DNA of 64,000 bases from an uncultured Oscillospiraceae bacterium (lineage in GTDB: Bacteria; Bacillota; Clostridia; Oscillospirales; Acutalibacteraceae). The notes beneath the pieces are model-generated. The model was given only the letters and a program-made list of their open reading frames with translations, had not been told where the DNA came from and made no database searches. Of this stretch, positions 50,074 to 57,878 are shown one piece after another. How positions within the stretch are numbered: position 1 is the first letter of the stretch; every line of letters begins with the position of its first letter. The position numbers and the translations under genes were made by a program. The stretch is from NCBI GenBank assembly GCA_958366985.1, contig CATXDC010000004.1:62001-126000 (forward strand), given 5' to 3'.

Positions 50074-50392
50074 AGTGATGCTTTTCAGCGACACCGGAGA
50101 AAAGTTTTTCGGTGAAGGACCATACAGACTTCTTAAGGAAACAGAAAAAACAGGTTCTCTTCGCTGTGCCGCTTCAAATATGGGTATGGCTTATTCAAAA
50201 GCTATACGGATTATATCGGCAGCGGAAGAAAACTTAGGATTTAAACTCACTTACAGAAAAATCGGAGGAAAAGGCGGCGGCGGAAGTCTTCTGACCGAGG
50301 AAGCAAAAGAGCTTCTCCAGAAATACGAAAAATATAAAGCCGCCTGCAATGAGGCAGCAGAAAAGATATACTGTGAAATTTTTGAGGAATAA
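50057..50392 (+). CDS. ModE-like winged-helix regulator without molybdate-binding domain
   Basis: 111 aa, equivalent to the N-terminal DNA-binding domain of ModE: GEGPYRLLKETEKTGSLRCAA, then the helix-turn-helix ASNMGMAYSKAIRIISAAEENLGF, and the wing RKIGGKGGGGSLLTEEAKEL. The C-terminal Mop/TOBE domains that bind molybdate in ModE are missing. The gene closes the importer operon, and a ModE-box-like site lies in front of that operon, so autoregulation is likely. How metal is sensed is not evident. GGAGG before the ATG. Confidence 0.85.
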   Translation: MKPGIKVMLFSDTGEKFFGEGPYRLLKETEKTGSLRCAASNMGMAYSKAIRIISAAEENLGFKLTYRKIGGKGGGGSLLTEEAKELLQKYEKYKAACNEAAEKIYCEIFEE

Positions 50393-50430
50393 AATTTAAT
50401 ATATAATAAATAGAAATTTCCTTAAACATC

Positions 50431-50468
50431 AAAACCACTCATTTTTAAACAATGAGTGGTTTTATAGT
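50431..50468 (+). terminator. Terminator of the importer operon
   Basis: AAACCACTCATT pairs with AATGAGTGGTTT (50432-50463) around TTTTAAAC, followed by TATAGTTTT. The stop codon of the small minus-strand gene lies in its far arm, so the hairpin probably serves both strands. Confidence 0.85.
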
Positions 50469-50614
50469 TTTCTCTCTATTAGCTCAGGAAAAACAGTATC
50501 TGTGATAATTTTTCCGTCTTGTTTATCAATATCCATTTCGTAAGCTTTTCCTTCATCATATATTTCAACAATATACGCTGTCTCTCCTGTTTTTAAGAGA
50601 ACCTGATCAAACAT
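50462..50614 (-). CDS. Small DUF4926-like protein
   Basis: 50 codons from ATG 50614 (or 54 from GTG 50626): a short beta-rich protein MFDQVLLKTGETAYIVEIYD continuing to a KAYEMDIDKQDGK segment and ending in IERKL. The pattern (Val-x-Leu, Gly-Glu-Thr-Ala-x-Ile-Val-Glu, KAYE-x-D) resembles DUF4926, a small SH3-like family often found as a stand-alone or toxin-immunity-associated protein (by eye). Ribosome binding site weak. It lies between two terminators, that of tsf and that of the importer operon, so the promoter is unclear; read-through of the tsf terminator is possible. Confidence 0.45.
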   Translation of the reverse strand: MFDQVLLKTGETAYIVEIYDEGKAYEMDIDKQDGKIITDTVFPELIERKL

Positions 50615-50661
50615 TTTGTATTTCACTTTTTCACCGTCAATTAATATAAATTCAACACTGT

Positions 50662-50697
50662 AAAAACCGCTCTCCCGAAACGGGAAAGCGGTTTAAT
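50662..50697 (-). terminator. Terminator of rpsB-tsf
   Basis: AACCGCTTTCCCG pairs with CGGGAGAGCGGTT (one mismatch, 50666-50694), followed on the minus strand by TTTTTAC. It lies 37 bp after the tsf stop codon. Confidence 0.88.
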
Positions 50698-50730
50698 TTT
50701 ATCTGTTAAGTTTCAGCCAACAAGCTAAAA

Positions 50731-51651
50731 TTAGCCCATCATGCTTGCAACTTCCTCAGCGAAGTTGTCTTCTCTCTTCTGGAGACCTTCACCCTTAGCA
50801 TATCTTGTGAAGCCGAGAACCTTGATGTCAGCGCCGATTTCCTTGGCAACCTTATCAACGTACTTAGCAACAGTGTAGTCGCCGTCCTTAACGAACTGCT
50901 GATCCATGAGGCAGTTTTCCTTATAGAACTTGCCGATTCTGCCCATAACGATCTTCTCGATAACATTAGCGGGCTTATTCTTATTCTTCTCGTCCTCAGC
51001 AAGCTGAGCTGTAAGGATGCCCTTTTCATGCTCGATAACCTCTGCGGGTACGCTTGCCTCGTCAAGATACTCGGGGCTCATAGCTGCAACCTGCATTGCA
51101 ACATCCTTACCCATAGCCTTGAAAGCGTCGTTGTCAGCAGCGTCTGTATCGAACTGAACCATAACACCAACGGATCCGCCGCCGTGGATGTAAGTTGCAA
51201 CTGTTCCCTCAACTCTTACGAAACGGCGAACTTTCATGTTCTCACCGATTGAAAGGATCTTATCCTGAAGGTTTTCCTGAACAGTTCTGTCTGTGCCGTG
51301 GAGCTTGCTCTCAAGAAGAGCCTCAACGTCAGCAGGATTTACCTCAACGATTGTCTTTGCAATGTCAAGAACAAGTGCCTTGAACTCGTCGTTCTTAGCA
51401 ACGAAGTCTGTCTCGGAGTTAACCTCAACGAGAACGCCGACTTTCTTCTCCTCATCGTTGTATGCGAGAACTACGCCTTCAGCAGCGATTCTGCTTGCCT
51501 TTTTAGTAGCAGCAGCAAGTCCCTTTTCTCTGAGAATATCAATTGCCTTGTCCATGTCGCCGTTTGCTTCAGTCAGAGCTGATTTGCAAGCCATCATGCC
51601 AACGCCTGTCTTCTCACGAAGTGCCTTTACGTCCTGAGCTGTAAATGCCAT
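50731..51651 (-). CDS. tsf: Translation elongation factor Ts
   Basis: 306 aa nucleotide-exchange factor for EF-Tu. The N-terminal UBA-like domain has FTAQDVKALREKTGVGMMACK and the TDFV motif in EVNSETDFVAKNDEFK; the dimerisation modules follow (IHGGGSVGVMVQF, KILGFTRYAKGEG). The start at 51651 has GGAGG 8 nt upstream; longer frame starts are artefacts. Co-transcribed with rpsB. Confidence 0.98.
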   Translation of the reverse strand: MAFTAQDVKALREKTGVGMMACKSALTEANGDMDKAIDILREKGLAAATKKASRIAAEGVVLAYNDEEKKVGVLVEVNSETDFVAKNDEFKALVLDIAKTIVEVNPADVEALLESKLHGTDRTVQENLQDKILSIGENMKVRRFVRVEGTVATYIHGGGSVGVMVQFDTDAADNDAFKAMGKDVAMQVAAMSPEYLDEASVPAEVIEHEKGILTAQLAEDEKNKNKPANVIEKIVMGRIGKFYKENCLMDQQFVKDGDYTVAKYVDKVAKEIGADIKVLGFTRYAKGEGLQKREDNFAEEVASMMG

Positions 51652-51677
51652 TTTTATTCCTCCAAACATTTTTTGTG

Positions 51678-51709
51678 AAAATGCCCGGGCTTTACACACG
51701 GGCATTTGA
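51678..51709 (-). terminator. Hairpin between rpsB and tsf (possible attenuator)
   Basis: AAATGCCCG and CGGGCATTT form a 9-bp stem around an 11-nt loop in the rpsB-tsf gap; only a short T4 follows on the minus strand. It may give partial termination and so lower tsf relative to rpsB, or protect the rpsB mRNA end. Confidence 0.5.
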
Positions 51710-51725
51710 AAATTTTTATTATTGA

Positions 51726-52463
51726 TTATTCCTCAACTGAAGCTTCCTCAGCAGCTGCCTCTTCCTCAGCGGGAGCGTCGTTGCCGCCTCTTCCCTCAAT
51801 AACAGCGTCAGCCATTGCTGCAGAGATAAGCTTTACAGCACGGATAGCGTCATCGTTACCGGGAATTACATAGTCAACTTCGTCGGGATCGCAGTTTGTG
51901 TCAACAATAGCTACGATCGGAATATGAAGCTTCTTAGCCTCAGCAACAGCAATTCTCTCTTTGCGGGGGTCAACGATGAACATTGCAGCGGGCTGCTTCT
52001 TCATCTCTGTGATACCGCCGATGAACTTCTCAAGCTTTTCGATTTCGAGCTTAAGCTTTACAACTTCCTTCTTGGGAAGCATATCGAATGTGCCGTCTTC
52101 TTCCATGCCCTTAAGCTGAGCAAGTCTCTTGATTCTGTGCTGGATTGTCTTGAAGTTTGTAAGCATACCGCCGAGCCAACGTGCATTTACGTAAGGCATT
52201 CCGCAGCGTACAGCCTCTTCACGAACGGAATCCTGAGCCTGCTTCTTTGTGCCGACAAAAAGGATTTCCTCTCCGTTTGCAGCAAGATCGCGAACGAACA
52301 TATAAGCGTCGTCAAGCTTCTTAACTGTCTTCTGGAGGTCGATAATGTAAATACCGTTACGCTCCGTGAAAATGTACTCTGCCATTTTGGGGTTCCATCT
52401 TCTTGTCTGATGGCCAAAATGTACGCCTGCTTCGAGCAGCTGCTTCATTGATACTACTGCCAT
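51726..52463 (-). CDS. rpsB: 30S ribosomal protein S2
   Basis: 245 aa. The start VVSMKQLLEAGVHFGHQTRRWNPKM is typical, followed by FTERNGIYIIDLQKTV, VGTKKQAQDSV, NARWLGGMLTNFKT and the C-terminal VDTNCDPDEVDYVIPGNDDA. An Ala/Glu-rich acidic tail closes the protein. ATG 52463 has AAGGAGG upstream; the longer open frame back to 52697 is leader sequence. Confidence 0.98.
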   Translation of the reverse strand: MAVVSMKQLLEAGVHFGHQTRRWNPKMAEYIFTERNGIYIIDLQKTVKKLDDAYMFVRDLAANGEEILFVGTKKQAQDSVREEAVRCGMPYVNARWLGGMLTNFKTIQHRIKRLAQLKGMEEDGTFDMLPKKEVVKLKLEIEKLEKFIGGITEMKKQPAAMFIVDPRKERIAVAEAKKLHIPIVAIVDTNCDPDEVDYVIPGNDDAIRAVKLISAAMADAVIEGRGGNDAPAEEEAAAEEASVEE

Positions 52464-52560
52464 GTTTTTATTCCTCCTTAGTTTAACCTCCGCAGGGCCT
52501 ATAAAACTGCAACACATTTTATAATGTGCACCGGCAGAACAAAACCTCTGCGTGCGATTT
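52464..52560 (-). promoter_or_regulatory. rpsB 5' leader with paired elements
   Basis: About 97 nt between the predicted start of transcription and the rpsB ATG. It contains two possible hairpins (GCAGAG..CTGC and GCACAT..ATGTGTTGC) and a CCTGCGG segment near the ribosome binding site. Ribosomal protein S2 represses its own mRNA through a leader in some bacteria; a similar role here is inference. Confidence 0.35.
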
Positions 52561-52568
52561 GCCTTGAA

Positions 52569-52597
52569 ATTATACCATAGTATGACATAGTTTGCAA
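52569..52597 (-). promoter_or_regulatory. Promoter of rpsB-tsf
   Basis: TTGCAA (52597-52592) and TATAAT (52574-52569) with a 17-bp spacer on the minus strand. Confidence 0.75.
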
Positions 52598-52620
52598 GAG
52601 TAAATATAAAATTTTCACCC

Positions 52621-52920
52621 TTAAATTTGTTTAAAATTACTCTCAAAATATCCACGTTTTCTTGTCGGGCTTCTCTGCTCCTGATTCTTGCAGTCAACTA
52701 TTATCGTATCGTCTCCTATGACCTTTATGCTCTTCCAGGGAATTACAATATCCTCTTCCCTGCCCAGAAGTCCCAGAGCCTTTTGACGTCCGTAAACTAT
52801 TATGGAGACGAGCTCCCCGGTCTGTGTGTCAATTTCTATGTCGCATATTCCGCCCATTTTCATACCGTTTGCAATATTTATAATTTCCTTGTTTCTCAAA
52901 TCGGTTATCTTACACTGCAT
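52621..52920 (-). CDS. YlmC/YmxH-family PRC-barrel protein
   Basis: 99 aa, cytosolic. The PRC-barrel core reads CKITDLRNKEIINIANGMKM, GGICDIEIDTQTGELVSIIV and REEDIVIPWKSIKVIGDDTI. Families YlmC/YmxH are typical of spore-forming Firmicutes; the role is unclear. The start at 52920 has GGGAGG 7 nt upstream; the longer frame to 53046 is not supported. It is 76 bp after the antiporter gene on the same strand. Confidence 0.88.
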   Translation of the reverse strand: MQCKITDLRNKEIINIANGMKMGGICDIEIDTQTGELVSIIVYGRQKALGLLGREEDIVIPWKSIKVIGDDTIIVDCKNQEQRSPTRKRGYFESNFKQI

Positions 52921-52996
52921 AAAAATGCCTCCCTTAAATTCCATATACAATATATATCTATTTACAGAGAGGGAAATATACCACTTTCTTTTTGTC

Positions 52997-54175
52997 TTAT
53001 TCCTCCGAAAGAAGCTTCTTATAGAAAATATCAATGAGGAATGCACCTAATGGAGCGGTAATGAATATCGACAGCACCGCAACGGTAAGTACTGCCATAC
53101 CGCAGCTGAGTCCCATTGAAAGAGGCACAGCTCCGATTGCAGCCTGAACGGTGGCTTTCGGAATATAGGAAATCATGCAGAAAAGCTTTTCCTTTCCGTT
53201 TAGCTTTGTTCCCAGCATACATACAAATACGCCTGCCATACGGAACAAAAGAGCTACAAGCACTACAAGCACCGCAGAGACGCCGTATTTGAGAGCATAG
53301 GACGGATCTGCACAAGCTCCCACGAGCACAAACAGAAGTATTTCCGCCGCTACCCAAAGCTTATTATATTTATCTGAAAGTCTTTTTGCAAGTACATTAT
53401 AGTCCCTGTATATCGCAAGACCCATTGCCATTACGGCGATAAGTCCGGAGAAAGGGAAAATTCCTTTAAGACTGTTCTCTGCCTGAATAAACAAAAATGA
53501 AAAGCTCAGAAGAATGAGTATTTTCAGAGAATCACGCATATGCACCTTTTTGAAAAAGCGGGACATGATTAGTCCGATACCTACTCCAAACAGTGCTCCG
53601 CAAACTATGGAAACGGGAACCTGTAAAAACACTGACGGAGAAAATGCTCCCTGCTGAGCAAGAGAGGTAAAAGATGTAAAGAGCACTATTACAAACACAT
53701 CGTCGGCAGAAGCTCCCGCAAGAATAAGCTGGGGGATGCTTTTCTTTGTACCTCTGCCCTCTTCCATAATTTTAATCATTCTCGGCACTATTACTGCGGG
53801 GGAAACCGCTGCAATTACGCTGCCCATTATAAGGGCTTCCGTAAGAGTAATACCTAAAAGCTTGGGAGCTAAAATGGCTGTACCTGCAATTTCAAAGAGA
53901 GCCGGCACAAAGCACATCATTATTGCCGGTCTGCCCACCTTTTTGAGGTCGTCAATATCAAGCGAAAGTCCGGCTCTCATAAGAATTATAACCAGAGCCA
54001 GCTGCCTTAAATCGGCGGAAATTCCCAGGATTGATTCGTCCAGCAAATTTAGAACATATGGACCTAAAATAATTCCGGTGATTATCATACCCACCAGAGA
54101 CGGCAGACGAAGCTTTTTAAAGATTTCACCTAAAATCATTCCCAAAAGGAAAATAAGAGCAAGACTTGTTAACAT
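52997..54175 (-). CDS. Cation/proton antiporter (CPA family, NhaP/Kef-type membrane domain)
   Basis: 392 aa with about 12 transmembrane helices and no C-terminal regulatory domain. Motifs: LRLPSLVGMIITGIILGPYV in helices 2-3, LILMRAGLSLDIDDLKK (residues LVIILMRAGLSLD), SVIAAVSPAVIVPRM and the ion-binding helix around ILAGASADDVFVIVLF with the Asp pair. It exchanges Na+ or K+ for protons. ATG 54175 follows GGAGGGT. Its leader carries a candidate riboswitch/attenuator (54205-54316). Confidence 0.85.
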   Translation of the reverse strand: MLTSLALIFLLGMILGEIFKKLRLPSLVGMIITGIILGPYVLNLLDESILGISADLRQLALVIILMRAGLSLDIDDLKKVGRPAIMMCFVPALFEIAGTAILAPKLLGITLTEALIMGSVIAAVSPAVIVPRMIKIMEEGRGTKKSIPQLILAGASADDVFVIVLFTSFTSLAQQGAFSPSVFLQVPVSIVCGALFGVGIGLIMSRFFKKVHMRDSLKILILLSFSFLFIQAENSLKGIFPFSGLIAVMAMGLAIYRDYNVLAKRLSDKYNKLWVAAEILLFVLVGACADPSYALKYGVSAVLVVLVALLFRMAGVFVCMLGTKLNGKEKLFCMISYIPKATVQAAIGAVPLSMGLSCGMAVLTVAVLSIFITAPLGAFLIDIFYKKLLSEE

Positions 54176-54204
54176 AAAACACCCTCCGTTAAATCGCAGA
54201 AAAA

Positions 54205-54316
54205 GAAAAAAGCTGACAATTTCTGCGTAAAATTCGCAGAAGTCATCAGCATTAAAAATCAGATTTAAATGCGGTTTCGGATTATATCCGTGGGAGAACC
54301 TCATTCCCGTTTACCG
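54205..54316 (-). promoter_or_regulatory. Candidate ion-responsive riboswitch with terminator in the antiporter leader
   Basis: Reading the minus strand from the predicted start of transcription: CGGT (54316-54313) can pair with ACCG (54275-54272); inside this lie two stems, GGGA (54308-54305) with TCCC (54295-54292) and CGGAT (54290-54286) with ATCCG (54282-54278), making a compact three-way junction. Then GCATT..AATGC can pair (an alternative to the closing stem), and a strong terminator hairpin (GCTGA..TCAGC with TTCTGCG / CGCAGAA, 54250-54212) is followed by TTTTTT (54211-54205), 30 nt before the ATG. Known Na+ and Li+ riboswitch classes control such antiporters; class membership here is unconfirmed. 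Confidence 0.55.
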
Positions 54317-54320
54317 AAAA

Positions 54321-54349
54321 AGTGTATCACATCTGAGATATTTTTTCAA
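54321..54349 (-). promoter_or_regulatory. Promoter of the antiporter leader
   Basis: TTGAAA (54349-54344) and TACACT (54326-54321) with a 17-bp spacer. The -35 covers the stop codon of the MATE gene (54348-54346), and transcription would begin close to the first aptamer stem. Confidence 0.6.
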
Positions 54350-55689
54350 GCTTCTTCAGGCAGATATTTTTCACGTTTGATTCTATAAAGAACCATTCCG
54401 AAAATATCAGCAATCGCCCAGCCGATTGGTACGGAAATCCAGATGCCCATAATTCCAAACTCCGGTATTGCCGAAAGGATATAAGCCAGCGCAACACGCA
54501 GTCCAAGTGAAATCACTGTAAGCACAAGAGAGATTGAGGGCTTGCCTATGCTCCTGTACAGTCCGTAAAGCAGGAAAAGTATTCCGATTCCAACATAGCA
54601 GGCTCCCTCGGTTCTGAGATATCCGACGCCGATTGAGATAATCTCTGCCTCCTCTGCCTTTACAAAAAGCTGCATAAGGGGCGAAGCGAAAATGAACACA
54701 CACGCTGATGAAACAGCGCAGAAAACAGACGATATTAAAATTGCTGTTTTATAGCCCTGATTAATTCTGTTTTTCTTTCCGGCGCCGTAATTCTGAGCAA
54801 CAAAAGTTGAAAATGCATTGCCGAAATCCTGAGCAGGCATATAGGCAAAGGCATCTATTTTTACCACTGCCGCAAAAGCTGCACTCACTGCAAAGCCAAA
54901 GCTGTTTACGAGTCCCTGAACCATGAGTATACCGAGATTCATAACTGATTGCTGTATGGCAGTCAGAAGGGAGTTTGAAAGAATCATTTTAATATAACGT
55001 TTTCCAAGGTGCATATGTGTTTTAGCGGGACATATATCCCTGCCTTTAAGGAAGAAATAAATCGTAATCGCCACAGCCGAAACACCCTGAGCGATAACAG
55101 TAGCTAAAGCTGCGCCTTCAACTCCCATTGAAAAGCTGACAATAAAAACTATATCCAGCACAATATTCAGCACAGCGGAAACTGCAAGAAAAATAAGGGG
55201 TACAAGGGTATTTCCGACGCTTCTTAAAACTGAGGCAAAGAAATTATAGATATATACAAAGATAATACCTGTAAAAATTACACGAAGATATTCCCTTGTA
55301 AACTCCACCGCCTGAGCCGGGATATTGAGCCATACAATAAAGTTTTCAAGAAGCAAAAATGATAAGATATTTATGACAACTGTAACGGCAAAGATGAAAA
55401 TCAATCCGTTAAAAATACAGGTTTTCATTTCATCCTTTCGTCCGGCTCCCCAAAGCTGGGAAAACACAACGCCGCTGCCCATACAAAGTCCCAATATAAG
55501 GGAAGTAAGAAGCACCATTAAAGCGTAAGACGAACCTACAGCAGAAAGCGCCGTAGCACCGATTGTTCTGCCGACTATCAAAGTATCCGCAACATTATAA
55601 AACTGCTGCAATATGTTGCCGCAAATCATAGGCAAGCTGAAACCTATAAGGGATTTAGCTATTTTCCCCTGAGTAAGATTATATGTCAT
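54346..55689 (-). CDS. MATE-family multidrug efflux transporter
   Basis: 447 aa with 12 transmembrane helices in two related halves (SLPMICGNILQQFYNVADTL shortened to PMICGNILQQFYNVADTLIV, and the second-half counterpart SVMNLGILMVQGLVNSFGFA). It exports drugs or metabolites using Na+ or H+ gradients. Close to DinF/NorM-like clostridial proteins. Single-gene unit with its own promoter (55728-55756). Next to a cation antiporter, which could supply ion gradients, though this is inference. Confidence 0.92.
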   Translation of the reverse strand: MTYNLTQGKIAKSLIGFSLPMICGNILQQFYNVADTLIVGRTIGATALSAVGSSYALMVLLTSLILGLCMGSGVVFSQLWGAGRKDEMKTCIFNGLIFIFAVTVVINILSFLLLENFIVWLNIPAQAVEFTREYLRVIFTGIIFVYIYNFFASVLRSVGNTLVPLIFLAVSAVLNIVLDIVFIVSFSMGVEGAALATVIAQGVSAVAITIYFFLKGRDICPAKTHMHLGKRYIKMILSNSLLTAIQQSVMNLGILMVQGLVNSFGFAVSAAFAAVVKIDAFAYMPAQDFGNAFSTFVAQNYGAGKKNRINQGYKTAILISSVFCAVSSACVFIFASPLMQLFVKAEEAEIISIGVGYLRTEGACYVGIGILFLLYGLYRSIGKPSISLVLTVISLGLRVALAYILSAIPEFGIMGIWISVPIGWAIADIFGMVLYRIKREKYLPEEA

Positions 55690-56007
55690 AGTAAAGCAAA
55701 TTCTCCCAAAGCAAAATCAGTTAAATTATTTTAACAGAAAAGAAATAGCGTTGCAAGCAATCAAATTAACGCTGTACCTATAACACACAAAACAGAGGTA
55801 AACATTGTATAAACGAAAAAAGAGTTCTCAAGGGAATTTCTGAATTTACAAACAGAACAGATGCTTAATTATGATATAATAGAATAAAAATATTTTATCT
55901 CAATCGTCCTATCAGCCTTTTAACTCAACACAAACTCCTATCAATGTTGTTCTGTTTTCGCCTTACTCTTGATAGAATAAAACCATCAAATCAAGGAGGT
56001 AAAAAAC
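55690..56007. other. Intergenic stretch between MATE gene and TetR cassette
   Basis: AT-rich, no gene. It holds the MATE promoter on the minus strand. On plus there is an isolated TATAAT (55875-55880), the octamer TCCTATCA twice (about 55908 and 55936), and an inverted pair CTTGAT (55968-55973) / ATCAAG (55990-55995) just before the ribosome binding site of the first cassette gene; this last pair could be a repressor site for the TetR protein encoded downstream. Confidence 0.4.
55728..55756 (-). promoter_or_regulatory. Promoter of the MATE gene
   Basis: TTGCAA (55756-55751) and TAAAAT (55733-55728), 17 bp apart, about 39 bp before the ATG. Confidence 0.65.
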
Positions 56008-56361
56008 ATGAACACAGATAAAATTTATGCAGAACAACTTGCAAACGAGTATGCCCCAAAGGATGACTCCAAGGTCATCGCACTTCGGAAACTGGATGCA
56101 AGAGCGAAACTGCCGGCAACGGTATTTACCTACACCTTTGGAATTCTCTGTTCCCTGATTGCCGGAATCGGTATGTGCTTGTCTATGGACGTTATCGGAA
56201 ACGGCAGCACAGCTGCACTAGTACTTGGTATAATCATCGGAATCATTGGTTTATCGGGTATGGGAATCAACTATCCCATTTATAAAAAAATGCTTGCAAA
56301 AGGAAAGCAAAAGTATGCCTTTGAGATTATGGAATTAGCTAAAGAAATCAGCGGAGAATAA
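56008..56361 (+). CDS. Small membrane protein in TetR cassette
   Basis: 117 aa. A charged N-terminus (about 1-34) precedes two transmembrane segments (about 36-58, TVFTYTFGILCSLIAGIGMCL; about 68-90, ALVLGIIIGIIGLSGMGI) and a basic helix tail. Similar small proteins in Clostridia are sometimes labelled dihydropteridine reductase; nothing in the sequence supports that enzyme activity. First gene of a four-gene plus-strand unit; ATG after AAGGAGG. Confidence 0.7.
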   Translation: MNTDKIYAEQLANEYAPKDDSKVIALRKLDARAKLPATVFTYTFGILCSLIAGIGMCLSMDVIGNGSTAALVLGIIIGIIGLSGMGINYPIYKKMLAKGKQKYAFEIMELAKEISGE

Positions 56362-56365
56362 AAGC

Positions 56366-57301
56366 ATGAAAAAAGCAAAGATGATTCTGGATAGATTTTT
56401 CCATCCGCCAAAGTTGGTCATATGCATCGTTCCGGCAATATCTTTTGCCGCACTTATTTTCGTCTTTGCTTTAAACAAGGAAGATACTGATATAGCATAT
56501 CCGATTTTCTTCTTATCAGCGTACTCTCTTATTATCCTGCTTGCCGCCTTGCCAACATTGGCAGGGCGGTTAAAGCAACTAAAATCGATTTTATATAAGC
56601 GCAGCAGACTGATAAAGAAAATATCTTCTACCTCATTCGGTGCACAATATTTGAATGACCAATTGTTCAGAAGCAGCGTCAGTATTTATCAGGGAATGAC
56701 GGTCAATTTTCTATATATGCTTTTTCGATTTATAACAGCTGTCCAATACGCTTCCATATGGTTCTTTTCTATGGCAGTTTACTATATGGTGTTGTGTATT
56801 ATGAGGGCATATCTGGCATTTGGATACCGCCGCCGAGAAGAAAAAGGGTTATCCTATGAACTCCGATGTTATCGCCGGATAGCAGGTATGCTTTTTATAT
56901 TAAACATCCCAATGGGCGGCATGATTATCCTTATGGTGAGAACAAATTCCGGATTTACTTATCCGGGATATTTGATTTATCTTTCTGCTCTATACACATT
57001 TTATATAATGACTTTATCCATAGTAAACCTTGTTAAGTTCCGAAAAATGGACAGTCCTATCCTATCGGCTGCCAAAGTATTGAATTTTGTATCCGCTATG
57101 ATGTCCGTTCTCGGTTTGCAGACGGCAATGATAGCACGTTTTTCTTCTGAAGGAGAGGAATTTCGAATAATGATGAACGCCATTACCGGCGGAGCCGTAT
57201 TCTTTATCGTTATGGTAACAGTTGCTGTAATGGTAGTTCAGTCATCAAAAATCAAAAAGAAGGTGGAACTCAATGAAAAAATCCGAAAGCAAATACTTTA
57301 A
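56366..57301 (+). CDS. Multi-pass membrane protein of unknown function in TetR cassette
   Basis: 311 aa with about eight transmembrane helices (LVICIVPAISFAALIFVFAL, FFLSAYSLIILLAALPTL, FRFITAVQYASIWFFSMAVY, GMLFILNIPMGGMIILMV, and others) and basic loops. No family recognised. It starts 4 bp after the small membrane protein and overlaps the tetR start by 29 bp, so the set is co-expressed. Confidence 0.7.
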   Translation: MKKAKMILDRFFHPPKLVICIVPAISFAALIFVFALNKEDTDIAYPIFFLSAYSLIILLAALPTLAGRLKQLKSILYKRSRLIKKISSTSFGAQYLNDQLFRSSVSIYQGMTVNFLYMLFRFITAVQYASIWFFSMAVYYMVLCIMRAYLAFGYRRREEKGLSYELRCYRRIAGMLFILNIPMGGMIILMVRTNSGFTYPGYLIYLSALYTFYIMTLSIVNLVKFRKMDSPILSAAKVLNFVSAMMSVLGLQTAMIARFSSEGEEFRIMMNAITGGAVFFIVMVTVAVMVVQSSKIKKKVELNEKIRKQIL

Positions 57302-57878
57302 CACTGCTATGCGAATGGATCAGGCTTTTCTGGAACTGCTGGAAAAGAAAGACATTGAATATATCACAGTAAAAGAAATCTGTGAAGCAGCAGGTGTCAA
57401 TCGTTCCACCTTCTATCTGCACTATGAAACCATCGGAGATTTGCTTACAGAAAGCATACAGTACATGAATGAGCAATTTCTGGAACATATGAAACTGCGT
57501 GCTGAGGTTTTTGTTTCAAGAATCCGAGAATGCCCTTTAGATGAATTATATCTGGTTACACCGGAATATCTGACACCATACCTTGAGTATATTGCACGGA
57601 ATAAACGTCTGTTCCGAACAGCATTAAAAAATTCCGGCTCTCTCGGACTGGATAAGACTTATAGTCGGATGATGAAACATGTTTTTATTCCGATTTTGGA
57701 ACGCTTTCAAATTGCAGAACAGGATCGGCAATATATGGTGGCGTTTTATATTCACGGTCTTATGGCCATAATCTCGGAATGGCTGAAAAATGACTGTGCA
57801 GATTCTATCAGCCACGTTAGTGCCGTTATGGAACAATGTGTTATGGGTGGACGTGGAAAAAAGGAGGAAGCCAAATGA
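57273..57878 (+). CDS. TetR-family transcriptional regulator
   Basis: 201 aa. The N-terminal helix-turn-helix reads YITVKEICEAAGVNRSTFYLH (shortened core ITVKEICEAAGVNRSTFY, about residues 31-48), typical of the TetR/DhaK-operon-regulator-like branch. The C-terminal ligand domain is helical (TPYLEYIARNKRLFRTAL). It lies inside the cassette and probably represses it. Confidence 0.88.
   Translation: MKKSESKYFNTAMRMDQAFLELLEKKDIEYITVKEICEAAGVNRSTFYLHYETIGDLLTESIQYMNEQFLEHMKLRAEVFVSRIRECPLDELYLVTPEYLTPYLEYIARNKRLFRTALKNSGSLGLDKTYSRMMKHVFIPILERFQIAEQDRQYMVAFYIHGLMAIISEWLKNDCADSISHVSAVMEQCVMGGRGKKEEAK

Noticed and set aside
51652..52697. N-terminally extended forms of EF-Ts (to 51705) and S2 (to 52697)
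   Set aside because: Extensions cover the intergenic hairpin, the rpsB leader and promoter; family starts and Shine-Dalgarno sequences support the shorter proteins.
54212..54250. Hairpin considered only as the MATE gene terminator
   Set aside because: Possible, but it stands 30 nt before the antiporter ATG with a promoter upstream of it and none after it, so a role in the antiporter leader is the better reading; the alternative is kept as the refuting case.
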